Assembly: GCF_002811945.1 (NCBI RefSeq)
Contig: NZ_NPDX01000004.1
Location: 62,001 to 126,000 of the forward strand
DNA: 64,000 nucleotides
Reading direction: 5' to 3'
Origin: Leptospira harrisiae
GTDB taxonomy: Bacteria > Spirochaetota > Leptospiria > Leptospirales > Leptospiraceae
The notes under the pieces are model-generated. The model was not told the origin of the DNA and made no database searches. It was given only the letters and a program-made list of their open reading frames with translations. The position numbers and the translations under genes are program-made. Positions 46,411-54,648 of this stretch are shown here, piece by piece (positions within the stretch are counted from its first letter, which is position 1; each line of letters opens with the position of its first letter).

Positions 46411-46413
46411 GGA

Positions 46414-47994
46414 ATGTCCGAAGAAACAAATGAAATCAGCCTATTTGAAAGGAATCTCTTTCGGAGAGGTGTCTCACTCATAGTGTACACAAAGTACGGA
46501 CTGAGCGCAGTGTTTCTTTTGGGAGTGGCCGCTAACTTTGCCACCAAAAGTTTTATCCCAAATTTTATTGGTTCCATTATCTTTTTACTCAACGGATTAG
46601 TTCCCGGATATTTTTTACGAAAAGACAAAGAAATCAAAAAATCTTGGGCTTTTACCATCATCTTCATAGATCTTCTAATATTAGTTAGTTTTTTCTATTT
46701 GGACATTTACAATAACTATACAAAGGGTGATGCAAGTAATACAATCAACGCAGGTATCTTTTATATCATTTTTGTTTTCATTGCCATTTATTCTAGTTTT
46801 CTATTTGAATCTAAATTAGTAATGATTGTTGGAATCATTTCCACCTGTTTGTATTTAGGTGGGATTTATTTGTCAGCAAAACTGGGAGCCGCCCTCGTTG
46901 GAAAACCTAGCCCAGACATGTTAAGAGCAAACCATGTCATTGTGGCCACTGAAGTGCAAAAAGTTATATTTTACTTTGGTGTGATTTTTAGTTTACGATT
47001 TGTAGTGGCTCTCATTCGGGAAATGCAATCTGATTTAAAAACAAAACTCAAAGAAACCTTAGAAAAACAAAACTTTATATCTAACAAATCAATTCAATTG
47101 GAAAAATCTGCAAGTACTCTCGCGGCTTCTGTAGACACATTACAATCCATGTCAGACGTGTTACACAACCAATCACAAAACCAAGCGGCTTCTGTTGAGG
47201 AAATTTCCGCATCCGTAGAAGAACTATCTTCTTCAGCAATTAGTTCGGCAAACCTTGTGGAAGACCAAGTCGCACGTGTAAAAATTGTGGATCAAAACTT
47301 TTTATCTCTACAAAATATTAGCGAAAATGTAAAAACCAAAACAACAAAAATTGCAAAAGATGTAAGTCTCTCCGCCGATTTTAGCAAAAAAGTAAAAACT
47401 TCCTCAGAAGAACTCAATAGCATTTATTCAGAACTCAACCAAGCCTTTTCTAAAGTTGAAGAAATCAATCAAATGATGTCAGACATTGCAGACCAGACCA
47501 ACTTACTGGCACTAAATGCTTCGATTGAAGCAGCAAGAGCGGGAGAACATGGACGCGGATTTGCAGTGGTAGCCCAAGAAGTTGCAAAACTGGCAGAACG
47601 TTCCCAATCCAATGCGGGCACCATTGCAAAAATTGTGAAAGATGCGGGACTCAAAATCAACGAAGGAACCAGGTATTCAAAGGAAGTAAAATCCCAAGTA
47701 GAAAGCCAAAACCAAGAATTGCTTCGTATCGAAAGCGAAATTTTGAGTTTAGAAGGACATGTCACTGACCAAGAAACCTTAAATTCGCAACTCAGACTTA
47801 CTTTTTCCGAATTGCATGTATTATCCGAGCAGATTGGAATGATTGCCAAAGAACAGATGACTGGTAGTAAGGAAATCAACCATGCAATCACAGTCATTGA
47901 TGAAACCACACAAAAACTGGCTGATTCTGTCCAACTGCTTTATGAAGAGATCAACGCCATCCATACCCAATCGAAACAACTAACTTTGACCTAA
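46414..47994 (+). CDS. Methyl-accepting chemotaxis protein without a large periplasmic domain
   Basis: A 526-residue chemoreceptor. About six hydrophobic helices (about 18-205) with short loops replace the usual periplasmic ligand domain, so the stimulus may be sensed in the membrane. A coiled-coil signalling domain (about 235-520) contains the hairpin tip [39 protein letters not shown]. The start is supported by AGAGAGGAG. It acts with CheA/CheW to steer flagellar motors; no che genes are nearby. A terminator follows at 48034. Confidence 0.92.
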   Translation: MSEETNEISLFERNLFRRGVSLIVYTKYGLSAVFLLGVAANFATKSFIPNFIGSIIFLLNGLVPGYFLRKDKEIKKSWAFTIIFIDLLILVSFFYLDIYNNYTKGDASNTINAGIFYIIFVFIAIYSSFLFESKLVMIVGIISTCLYLGGIYLSAKLGAALVGKPSPDMLRANHVIVATEVQKVIFYFGVIFSLRFVVALIREMQSDLKTKLKETLEKQNFISNKSIQLEKSASTLAASVDTLQSMSDVLHNQSQNQAASVEEISASVEELSSSAISSANLVEDQVARVKIVDQNFLSLQNISENVKTKTTKIAKDVSLSADFSKKVKTSSEELNSIYSELNQAFSKVEEINQMMSDIADQTNLLALNASIEAARAGEHGRGFAVVAQEVAKLAERSQSNAGTIAKIVKDAGLKINEGTRYSKEVKSQVESQNQELLRIESEILSLEGHVTDQETLNSQLRLTFSELHVLSEQIGMIAKEQMTGSKEINHAITVIDETTQKLADSVQLLYEEINAIHTQSKQLTLT

Positions 47995-48033
47995 GGGATT
48001 TCCCTTTATACAGAACCGAGTTTCAGGAATAAA

Positions 48034-48059
48034 ACCTGTCTTTACAACAGGTGCCTTTT
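48034..48059 (+). terminator. Intrinsic terminator after the chemoreceptor gene
   Basis: ACCTGT and ACAGGT (48034-48039, 48047-48052) form a six-pair stem with a seven-base loop, followed by GCCTTTT. A smaller dyad AAGGGA-TT-TCCCTT lies just after the stop codon. Confidence 0.5.
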
Positions 48060-48109
48060 CTAGAACTTTGGGAAATTGTGGGAAATAAATTGATAACCTT
48101 TAGCGTGCT

Positions 48110-49306
48110 ATGTTAAAACCCAATCTAACCGGTCGCCCCGGACAAAGAATCGAAGATACCATTATGGTAATTTTGGAAGAGAATCCAAACCAAGAGGAAC
48201 TTGTATTCCAAAAAATCAAGGAACACCCTGCGTATCATTTAGAAGATTCGCAAATTTATTCTGCCATCTTAAAAGTTCTAACTTCACTTGAAATATCGGA
48301 AAATGAATCCGAATCAATTTGGACAGAGATCATCCAAAACAAATCAAAACTCTCGCAATGTATGGGCCGCCAAGTGGGCTTTCGTGTTGCATTATTCGAT
48401 TATTTTACCAACATCAATCTCAAAATAAAAAACCCAAAAATCATAGAGATGAAACTATTTTCAGATACCGAAAAACTGATATTAGTTGATGAGCTCACCA
48501 GATTATACAACCGTAGGCATTTTGAAACCGCGCTCATACGCGAATTCAAACAATCCACAAGATACAATCAAAACCTATCCCTTCTCATCATTGACATTGA
48601 TGATTTTAAAAAAATCAATGATACCTACGGTCACACGACAGGTGATGAAATTTTAACAAAAGTAGCAAAACAAATCACATCTTGTTTGCGTATGGAAGAC
48701 ACCGCATGTCGGGTCGGTGGAGAAGAGTTTGCTGTTATATTTCCGCAAACCAATGAAGAACAAGCACTCATTGCATCAGAAAAACTATTAGAAGCTTGCC
48801 GCACCATTCAACTGAGTGGAAAATCTGTGACCCTCAGTGGCGGAATTGTATCCTATCCTGAAAAAGTCAAAACTTGTGAAGAAATGTATGACTTAGCCGA
48901 TCGAGCTTTGTATACTGCCAAATATTCTGGAAAAAATCAAATTGTAGCTTATTCGAACGAAAAAAGAAGTAGTTTGCGTTTTGATGCCAACCTCGAACTC
49001 TTTTTTATCTTACCAGATAAAACTCTTAAAACCATTTCTAAAAATATTTCTGTGACAGGCATTGCATTTGATACGGAAGATGACATTACACTCAACGAAT
49101 CTTTCGATGTCAAACTTCGGGAATCTGATACAAACCAAGAAATCAATGCGAAGATCAAGGTAGTGAGAAAAGAAGAAATCGGTTTTCATAAATTCCATAT
49201 GGGTGCCGAATTTTTGGAACTCTCACTCGAAGACCAATCCAAACTTTCTGATTTATATACATTACACCGATACAAATCAAAAATTCCTACCGGTGTCGTT
49301 TCCTAA
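48110..49306 (+). CDS. Diguanylate cyclase with C-terminal PilZ domain
   Basis: A 398-residue soluble protein. About 1-115 is an unassigned helical region. The GGDEF domain (about 120-285) has GGEEF at about 204-208 and a RxxD product-inhibition site (RMED) five residues before it. A PilZ domain (about 286-395) begins KRSSLRF and has NISVTG, the two c-di-GMP-binding motifs. The protein thus makes and probably binds c-di-GMP. The ATG at 48110 has no obvious Shine-Dalgarno. Convergent with the rhodanese gene, 20 bp apart. Confidence 0.92.
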   Translation: MLKPNLTGRPGQRIEDTIMVILEENPNQEELVFQKIKEHPAYHLEDSQIYSAILKVLTSLEISENESESIWTEIIQNKSKLSQCMGRQVGFRVALFDYFTNINLKIKNPKIIEMKLFSDTEKLILVDELTRLYNRRHFETALIREFKQSTRYNQNLSLLIIDIDDFKKINDTYGHTTGDEILTKVAKQITSCLRMEDTACRVGGEEFAVIFPQTNEEQALIASEKLLEACRTIQLSGKSVTLSGGIVSYPEKVKTCEEMYDLADRALYTAKYSGKNQIVAYSNEKRSSLRFDANLELFFILPDKTLKTISKNISVTGIAFDTEDDITLNESFDVKLRESDTNQEINAKIKVVRKEEIGFHKFHMGAEFLELSLEDQSKLSDLYTLHRYKSKIPTGVVS

Positions 49307-49326
49307 ATAACAAATCATTCGACCAA

Positions 49327-49671
49327 TTACGGCAGATCGGAAAGGCCACCAGCGTTCAAAACAGAGGAATATCCACTCGATTGTAAAATTTGTTTGGCCC
49401 TTTCACTTCTTGCACCTGAACGACAATAAACAATAATTTTTGTTTCTTTGTCTTTCAATCGATGGAGTTGAGAAGGAAGGACATCCACAGGTATATTCAT
49501 TGCTCCCGAATAATGCCCTTCAGCAAATTCTGACTGGGTTCGCACATCGACAACCACTGCTCCATTTTGAATCCATTGTTTTACCATATCTTTGTCTCCT
49601 TTGGATTGGATGCGTTTTACAAAAATGAAAAGGAACCCTAGGATGGCTCCGAAAATCAGGAAAGATTTCAT
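49327..49671 (-). CDS. Membrane-anchored rhodanese-like sulfurtransferase
   Basis: A 114-residue protein with an N-terminal membrane helix (about 3-19) and a single rhodanese domain whose active-site loop reads YCRSGARSE, with Cys83 as sulfur carrier. It would move sulfane sulfur, e.g. from persulfide or thiosulfate. The active-site loop CRSGAR is typical of single-domain rhodaneses. It is divergent from the persulfide dioxygenase gene, with a CsoR/CstR-like site in between. Confidence 0.88.
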   Translation of the reverse strand: MKSFLIFGAILGFLFIFVKRIQSKGDKDMVKQWIQNGAVVVDVRTQSEFAEGHYSGAMNIPVDVLPSQLHRLKDKETKIIVYCRSGARSERAKQILQSSGYSSVLNAGGLSDLP

Positions 49672-49723
49672 ACTTTCTCCTTTTTCCCAATTTTTTGTTG
49701 CCTGAATATTTAGTCAATTCAAT

Positions 49724-49748
49724 CTATATACTATAGGGGGTATGGTAT
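49724..49748. promoter_or_regulatory. Candidate CsoR/CstR-type operator overlapping a promoter
   Basis: TATACTATAGGGGGTATGGTAT lies between the divergent rhodanese and persulfide-dioxygenase genes. The G-run flanked by TATA and TAT resembles half of the ATACCC...GGGTAT operators bound by CsoR/CstR repressors, and TATACT (about 49727-49732) could be a -10. The left arm is imperfect, so the call is tentative. Confidence 0.4.
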
Positions 49749-49816
49749 TTAGACCCATTCCAATCCCTAAATTTTAGCATTCCATTGCTTGGTATAAAAA
49801 GGAGACTAATCCTGTT

Positions 49817-50530
49817 ATGATTATAAATCCAAAAGAAAATTTGGAAATTAGACCTCTCTACGATTCAGAATCTGGGACTTGGACTTATCTAATCCTTGAT
49901 AGGAAATCCAAACAATCAGTTCTTGTGGATCCAGTGCTCGAACGCTTAGAAAGAGACCTAACATATATTCAAGAACTTGGATACAACCTAGCAGTCACAG
50001 TGGAAACTCATATGCATGCGGATCATATCACATCTGCAGGAAATTTGAGGGACAAAACGCAATGCGAATCTTATGCCTCAGAACACTCTGGCGCTGTTTG
50101 CGCTTCAAAATTTCTTAAAGATGGTGATTTATTTGAAGTAGGGAATCTTAAATTTTTAGTGATTCATACACCAGGGCATACTCCTTGTTCCATTTCACTT
50201 CTGTTAAATGGTTTGTATCTTTTTTCTGGGGATGCACTTTTTGTTCGAGGTTGCGGACGGACTGATTTCCAATGTGGTAGCTCGGACGAATTGTACGAAT
50301 CCATCACAAAAAAACTATTTTCATTACCAGATGATACGATTGTCCTTCCTGGCCATGATTATAAAGGTTTTTTATCCACAACCATTGGCGAAGAAAAACA
50401 ATGGAATCCAAGGATAGCAGGGAAATCACTCCAAGAATTTAAAGAGATCATGGACAATTTGAATCTTCCGGAACCAAAAAAAATTCATGAAGCAGTGCCG
50501 GCAAACCGTGTTTGTGGGAAAGTGTCATGA
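49817..50530 (+). CDS. MBL-fold persulfide dioxygenase (ETHE1-like)
   Basis: A 237-residue protein with metal ligands in ETHMHADH (His65, His67, Asp69, His70), His121, Asp139 and His180. The block GDALFVRGCGRTDFQCGSSDELYESI is the hallmark of ETHE1/sulfur dioxygenases, which oxidise glutathione persulfide to sulfite with O2 and iron. An AAGGAG site lies upstream. The neighbours (rhodanese and TauE-type exporter) support a sulfide-detoxification role. It overlaps the next gene ATGA-style by four bases. Confidence 0.9.
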   Translation: MIINPKENLEIRPLYDSESGTWTYLILDRKSKQSVLVDPVLERLERDLTYIQELGYNLAVTVETHMHADHITSAGNLRDKTQCESYASEHSGAVCASKFLKDGDLFEVGNLKFLVIHTPGHTPCSISLLLNGLYLFSGDALFVRGCGRTDFQCGSSDELYESITKKLFSLPDDTIVLPGHDYKGFLSTTIGEEKQWNPRIAGKSLQEFKEIMDNLNLPEPKKIHEAVPANRVCGKVS

Positions 50531-50892
50531 GTTTAGGATTATTATTTTTATTGTTAGGTGTAGGTGCAGGGATTCTCGGTGGGCTTGTGGGAATTGGTGG
50601 TGGAATCCTACTTGTTCCTGCTCTTGTATATTTTTTTGATTTTAATCAAAAACTAGCCCAAGGAACTACCTTGGCAGCAATGGTTCCTCCTATTGGAATC
50701 GTTGCTGCATATATCTATTATACGCGAGGAGAAACCAACCTCTTTGCTGCGGCTTTCATTAGTGCAGGGTTTATTCTGGGAAGTATCTTCGGAGCAGGAA
50801 TGGCTTCCAAAATTGATACCACCACTCTCTCTCGGTTTTTTGGAATCTTTACTGTGATCGTTGGACTAAAAATGATTTTTTATCCGAAGTAA
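50527..50892 (+). CDS. Half-size TauE/SafE-type membrane transporter
   Basis: A 121-residue protein of about four hydrophobic helices with the TauE/SafE motif GAGILGGLVGIGGGILLVPALVYFF. Full-length members have about 250 residues and two such repeats; this has one, so it probably dimerises. Family members export sulfite or sulfonates, which fits disposal of the sulfite made by the upstream dioxygenase. The ATG at 50527 overlaps the dioxygenase stop (ATGA). Confidence 0.85.
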   Translation: MSLGLLFLLLGVGAGILGGLVGIGGGILLVPALVYFFDFNQKLAQGTTLAAMVPPIGIVAAYIYYTRGETNLFAAAFISAGFILGSIFGAGMASKIDTTTLSRFFGIFTVIVGLKMIFYPK

Positions 50893-50922
50893 AAATGAAA
50901 TAAATTTTTCCTTGCAGTAACT

Positions 50923-51474
50923 TTGGATTTTAGTTTCCATTCACTCGTGTTCGGTTTTTATCTCACATTTTTTTGGATTCTTATTTCCTTATTTTCTGCA
51001 AACTTTGTTTGGCCGTCTGGACTCATCCCTCCACTCCAGTTTCTTTTTTGGTGGAACCTAATTTTCTCCTCTTTTTGGTTACTCCTTATCTTTATTGTGG
51101 TTTTCGGACTTTTGGGGTTTTTACTTCGAATTCCTGTCATAGGAATTTTGTTACAAGGGATTCGAAATCAAATCACAGAAATTGGATGGTACCGTTTTCT
51201 TCTCAATCGAACCACTGTTTGGTTGATAAGCCAAACACTTATTCTTTCTGGCTCTTTTGTCTTTGGTTACGGTGGTTATTCGGAAACTTGGGTGTATTCA
51301 GCTTCTCTTTCCGTAACCGTTCTAGGTTACTTCATCAAACAAAATTTTTACAAACCTTTGGCTAGTTTTTCTGGATCAAAAGGGATTTTTATATACCGAA
51401 GTGGCAAAATACCGAAAGGATCCAATCCAAACTATACTCAGTTTCCAGAAGAAAAGGACATCACTCCCCCCTAA
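50923..51474 (+). CDS. Membrane protein of unknown function
   Basis: A protein of about 183 residues with four to five aromatic, Leu-rich hydrophobic helices (about 8-28, 38-75, 95-115, 120-140) and a basic C-terminal tail. No family recognised. The TTG start at 50923 is uncertain, with no clear Shine-Dalgarno. It follows the TauE-like gene by 30 bp on the same strand, so it may belong to the same transcript. Confidence 0.5.
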   Translation: MDFSFHSLVFGFYLTFFWILISLFSANFVWPSGLIPPLQFLFWWNLIFSSFWLLLIFIVVFGLLGFLLRIPVIGILLQGIRNQITEIGWYRFLLNRTTVWLISQTLILSGSFVFGYGGYSETWVYSASLSVTVLGYFIKQNFYKPLASFSGSKGIFIYRSGKIPKGSNPNYTQFPEEKDITPP

Positions 51475-51521
51475 TTTAATCTTTTGGTTCCCAAATGATT
51501 TGTAAAACAATCTAATAAGGT

Positions 51522-52214
51522 ATGGAATCTGTCAAAAATTCTTTTCGCGCCTTACCTTTTTCGATTTTGTCTTTTGTTTTTGTAAGTATTTTTCTTTTTG
51601 CCCAATGCCAAATTTACTCTGATAAAGAAATAGAAATTCAAAAATTTTCCTTACAACCAAACAAAGGCCAGAAACTAGCTGCATTTGCGGAAGGTTGTTT
51701 TTGGTGTTCCGAACACATCTTTGAATCCATTCCTGGTGTTACTGAAGTTGTTTCAGGTTATGCAGGAGGACATACAAAAAATCCAAATTATGAATTAGTA
51801 AACACAGAAACCACTGGTCATGCTGAAACTGTCCTTGTTTATTATGACCCATCTAAGATTGATTACGCGGAACTCTGTAGAATTTTTTTCCTTTCTCATG
51901 ATCCTACCACTCTCAATCGACAAGGACCGGACGAAGGATCTTCATACAGATCTATTTTATTCTATTCTTCAGATTCGGAGTTAAAAATTGCTAAATCGAT
52001 TCAAAAAGAAATTGAGAAAAACCAAATTTGGAAAAGTCAAATAGTCACTGAATACCAAGAACTTAAAGAATTTTATAAGGCAGAAGGTTATCACCAAAAC
52101 TTTATCAAATCCAATCCCAATCAATCATATGTTCAGGCAGTTTCTATTCCAAGATACCAAGAATTCCAATCCAGATACAAACAGTATAGAAAATCCACAA
52201 AAGAATCAAAATGA
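51522..52214 (+). CDS. msrA: Peptide-methionine (S)-S-oxide reductase, lipoprotein form
   Basis: MsrA reduces methionine-S-sulfoxide in proteins. The catalytic GCFWCSEHIFESIPGV has the nucleophile at Cys59, and the domain includes GYAGGHTKNPNYELV and GHAETVLVYYDP. An N-terminal signal peptide ends FAQC (Cys29), so the enzyme is probably a lipoprotein working outside the cytoplasm, unlike the usual cytosolic MsrA. It repairs envelope proteins after oxidative damage (inference). No msrB is adjacent. Confidence 0.93.
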   Translation: MESVKNSFRALPFSILSFVFVSIFLFAQCQIYSDKEIEIQKFSLQPNKGQKLAAFAEGCFWCSEHIFESIPGVTEVVSGYAGGHTKNPNYELVNTETTGHAETVLVYYDPSKIDYAELCRIFFLSHDPTTLNRQGPDEGSSYRSILFYSSDSELKIAKSIQKEIEKNQIWKSQIVTEYQELKEFYKAEGYHQNFIKSNPNQSYVQAVSIPRYQEFQSRYKQYRKSTKESK

Positions 52215-52224
52215 TATTTGGATT

Positions 52225-53745
52225 TTAGTAGGATAAAAACTGTTCTCTAATTTTTGTCCGGAAAGAATCAAATTCTGACTTAGATTGAAACTTACAAAGT
52301 TTTAAAATTTCCGCTGGAATTTCTGAAGATTTTGCTTCCTTTGCATTGATGGCAATCATCATATCACTCAAGTAGATGGGGAATACGATATCTGCATAAA
52401 CATTGTCTGCCAGAAGGGGCCTATGATGAAATTCCATTGCCTTTGTGTAAAGAATTGGGAAGTTCCATTTTTCTCCAACCATTGCACCTAACTTTGAATG
52501 TGTGATCCCAATAGCAGATTCTTCCATACTAATGGTGGAAGCTATTTCTCTAGAATTTGAGTAGGTTTTAATTTTTGACATATGTTGTTGGTCAAAAGAT
52601 AGAAGCAAAATTTCACCAATATCATGTAAAAGAGATGCGGCAATCAAATTGCTAAGATCTGCTTTGTTCATCGCCATTTTTTGCCCAATGGCTTTACAAT
52701 AAAAGGCAGATTCGTTAGATTTTTCCCAAATCGCAGTAAATGCTGGAAACTTATCCTCTAACATCTGTTTTGTTCCAAGACTATACAATAAGGTTTGAAG
52801 TTCTTTCAATCCAATGAGTTGGATCGCACGATCCAAACTCTCAACTCTCCCTCCTCGACGAAAGGCTGCAGAATTTGATAATTTTAAAATATTGGCAGAG
52901 AGTGCGATGTCCTTTTTGATCATCTCTGCAATGGTTCCTATACTGGAGTTTGGTTTGTCAATGGCGTCTTGGATATCTTTGATAGCCTTTGGAAAGGTAG
53001 GCAGATTATCAATTTGAGAAACGATATTGTCTATTTTTTCTAACTGTTGATTTTCTTTGGATACCTTAGAAGGAATATCAATCATAAATACAGTTTTGTT
53101 TTCTCCAGACTCAAACTTGAAGGCTGAATCTCCTAACCCATCGTTACGTAACATCATGAGAGTCATGATCAAACCTAGACCAGCACCTTCTTGTTCGTTG
53201 GACATATCCATAAAGGCATCTGCTAAATCGTTATAGGTTTTTGCTTTATCGATTCTTTCCTTGATTCTTGCTGATTCTGCTGAAGTGAGTTGGACGTTAT
53301 TCATCACACGAATTCGCATCAAACTTTTGTTATGTATAAAGGAAACAAAAACACCAAAATTATTTCTTTGTAGAGAATCCTCGATGAGTTCTCGATTTTC
53401 CAAATATGTTTTTTTAAACTCTACAATACCTGCTTCATATTCTTTTTGGTCTTCAATGTTACTGGCTCGGTTTTTAAAAAATACACGTTTAGCATTTGCT
53501 TTGATTGCGTTTGTGACTGTTTCTTTCATAGCAGCCAGAACAGAATCTCTAACTATAATTAGGTCAAGTTGCAATAAAAATCGATCCAATACTTGAAATA
53601 AAGTATTCTCTACTTCATCGGTGATTTGAAAAAACTTAAAATGAAATGGTGAGTTTTCTAGAATGGGATGATTGATATCATCAATATTGGAATGTAGACC
53701 TAAGTCTTGTTTGTATTCTAATGCGACAGCCTTTGGACTTGCCAT
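52225..53745 (-). CDS. HDOD protein with N-terminal histidine-kinase-like ATPase domain
   Basis: A 506-residue soluble protein. Residues about 55-228 look like a GHKL ATPase: an N-box region KETVTNAIKANAKR (74-87) and a glycine loop EGAGLGLIMTLMML (186-199). There is no phosphoacceptor His domain before it, recalling SpoIIAB/RsbW-type modules. An HDOD domain (about 240-445) follows, with LLHDIGEILLL keeping the His-Asp pair. The domain order and absence of HisKA set it apart from ordinary histidine kinases. Promoter region upstream holds two dyads. Function unknown; a regulator in signalling is inferred. Confidence 0.8.
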   Translation of the reverse strand: MASPKAVALEYKQDLGLHSNIDDINHPILENSPFHFKFFQITDEVENTLFQVLDRFLLQLDLIIVRDSVLAAMKETVTNAIKANAKRVFFKNRASNIEDQKEYEAGIVEFKKTYLENRELIEDSLQRNNFGVFVSFIHNKSLMRIRVMNNVQLTSAESARIKERIDKAKTYNDLADAFMDMSNEQEGAGLGLIMTLMMLRNDGLGDSAFKFESGENKTVFMIDIPSKVSKENQQLEKIDNIVSQIDNLPTFPKAIKDIQDAIDKPNSSIGTIAEMIKKDIALSANILKLSNSAAFRRGGRVESLDRAIQLIGLKELQTLLYSLGTKQMLEDKFPAFTAIWEKSNESAFYCKAIGQKMAMNKADLSNLIAASLLHDIGEILLLSFDQQHMSKIKTYSNSREIASTISMEESAIGITHSKLGAMVGEKWNFPILYTKAMEFHHRPLLADNVYADIVFPIYLSDMMIAINAKEAKSSEIPAEILKLCKFQSKSEFDSFRTKIREQFLSY

Positions 53746-53813
53746 AATACCTCAAGTAATGAAGGAGTATCAAAAGGGTATTCCCTAAGCCAATAGAATT
53801 GACGATACTTCTA

Positions 53814-53847
53814 TTCCATTGAATGGAAATATTTTGCTTGTGCAAGC
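53814..53847. promoter_or_regulatory. Two adjacent dyads upstream of the HDOD gene
   Basis: TTCCATT-G-AATGGAA (53814-53828) is a perfect 7-1-7 inverted repeat. GCTTG-TG-CAAGC follows at about 53836-53847. They lie 70-100 bases upstream of the HDOD gene start and could be operator sites or small hairpins ending the TRIC transcript. Confidence 0.3.
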
Positions 53848-53941
53848 GTTTAACAATAAAATAACGAATCCTAAAAATCTTGCGGTAAGTACGAAAACAA
53901 AGAGGGATTTAATCCGTGAATTTACTACGTATGCGTACTAA

Positions 53942-54568
53942 TTAATCAAAAATTTTAATCTTAGGAAGACCTAAATTATAGCGAACAGCAACAACCCTTA
54001 TTCCAACGACAACAGTGGCGGAGATGACTAAGTTCCAATTGGCATTTATGTTCCATTCGTTTAATATGATGTATAAAACAGATCCCACCAAACAAGCAGT
54101 AGCATAAATTTCTTTTCGAAAAATAAATGGGACTTCATTCATCAACGTGTCTCGAATGACTCCCCCAAAAATAGCAGAGATCATTCCCAGAAGTGCCGAT
54201 GCAAAAAAATTAACTCCATGGTCCAAAGCGATTCTTGTTCCAAGGACTGTATAGATTCCAATTCCTAAAGTATCAAATAAAAATAATTCATCTCTTAATT
54301 TGGCTAAGATTCCTGGAAAAAGGATGACTAGTAAAAAACCAACGAATATAGCCCAAAGGATATTCTCATCTCGGACCCAAGACACAGGGTAATTTCCTAA
54401 AGTAATATCTCTTAAGGTTCCTCCACCGATCGCAGTGATGAATCCTGTAAAAAAAACACTAAATAGATCATGGTGGTGGTCTTTATGCTCCAAGGCAGCT
54501 AGAGCTCCGGACATAGTGAAAACCATGATTCCCGAAAGTCCAATGTAATAAGAAAAACTAAAATCCAC
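53942..54568 (-). CDS. TRIC-type (UPF0126/YadS-like) cation channel protein
   Basis: A 208-residue protein of seven hydrophobic helices in two repeats, each with a conserved glycine-rich motif: GGGTLRDITLGNYPVSW and GGVIRDTLMNEVPFIF. This is the trimeric intracellular cation channel family; bacterial members conduct K+. Some are called glycine transporters of the YadS type. Divergent from the beta-helix lipoprotein gene at 54649, with about 80 bp between starts. Confidence 0.88.
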   Translation of the reverse strand: MDFSFSYYIGLSGIMVFTMSGALAALEHKDHHHDLFSVFFTGFITAIGGGTLRDITLGNYPVSWVRDENILWAIFVGFLLVILFPGILAKLRDELFLFDTLGIGIYTVLGTRIALDHGVNFFASALLGMISAIFGGVIRDTLMNEVPFIFRKEIYATACLVGSVLYIILNEWNINANWNLVISATVVVGIRVVAVRYNLGLPKIKIFD

Positions 54569-54648
54569 CGATTTTAACCTGCTTTTGGAGATTAGACGTA
54601 AAATAAAATGACAATGTTCCCACCTGTCAGTTGTTGTATAGAATAGAG

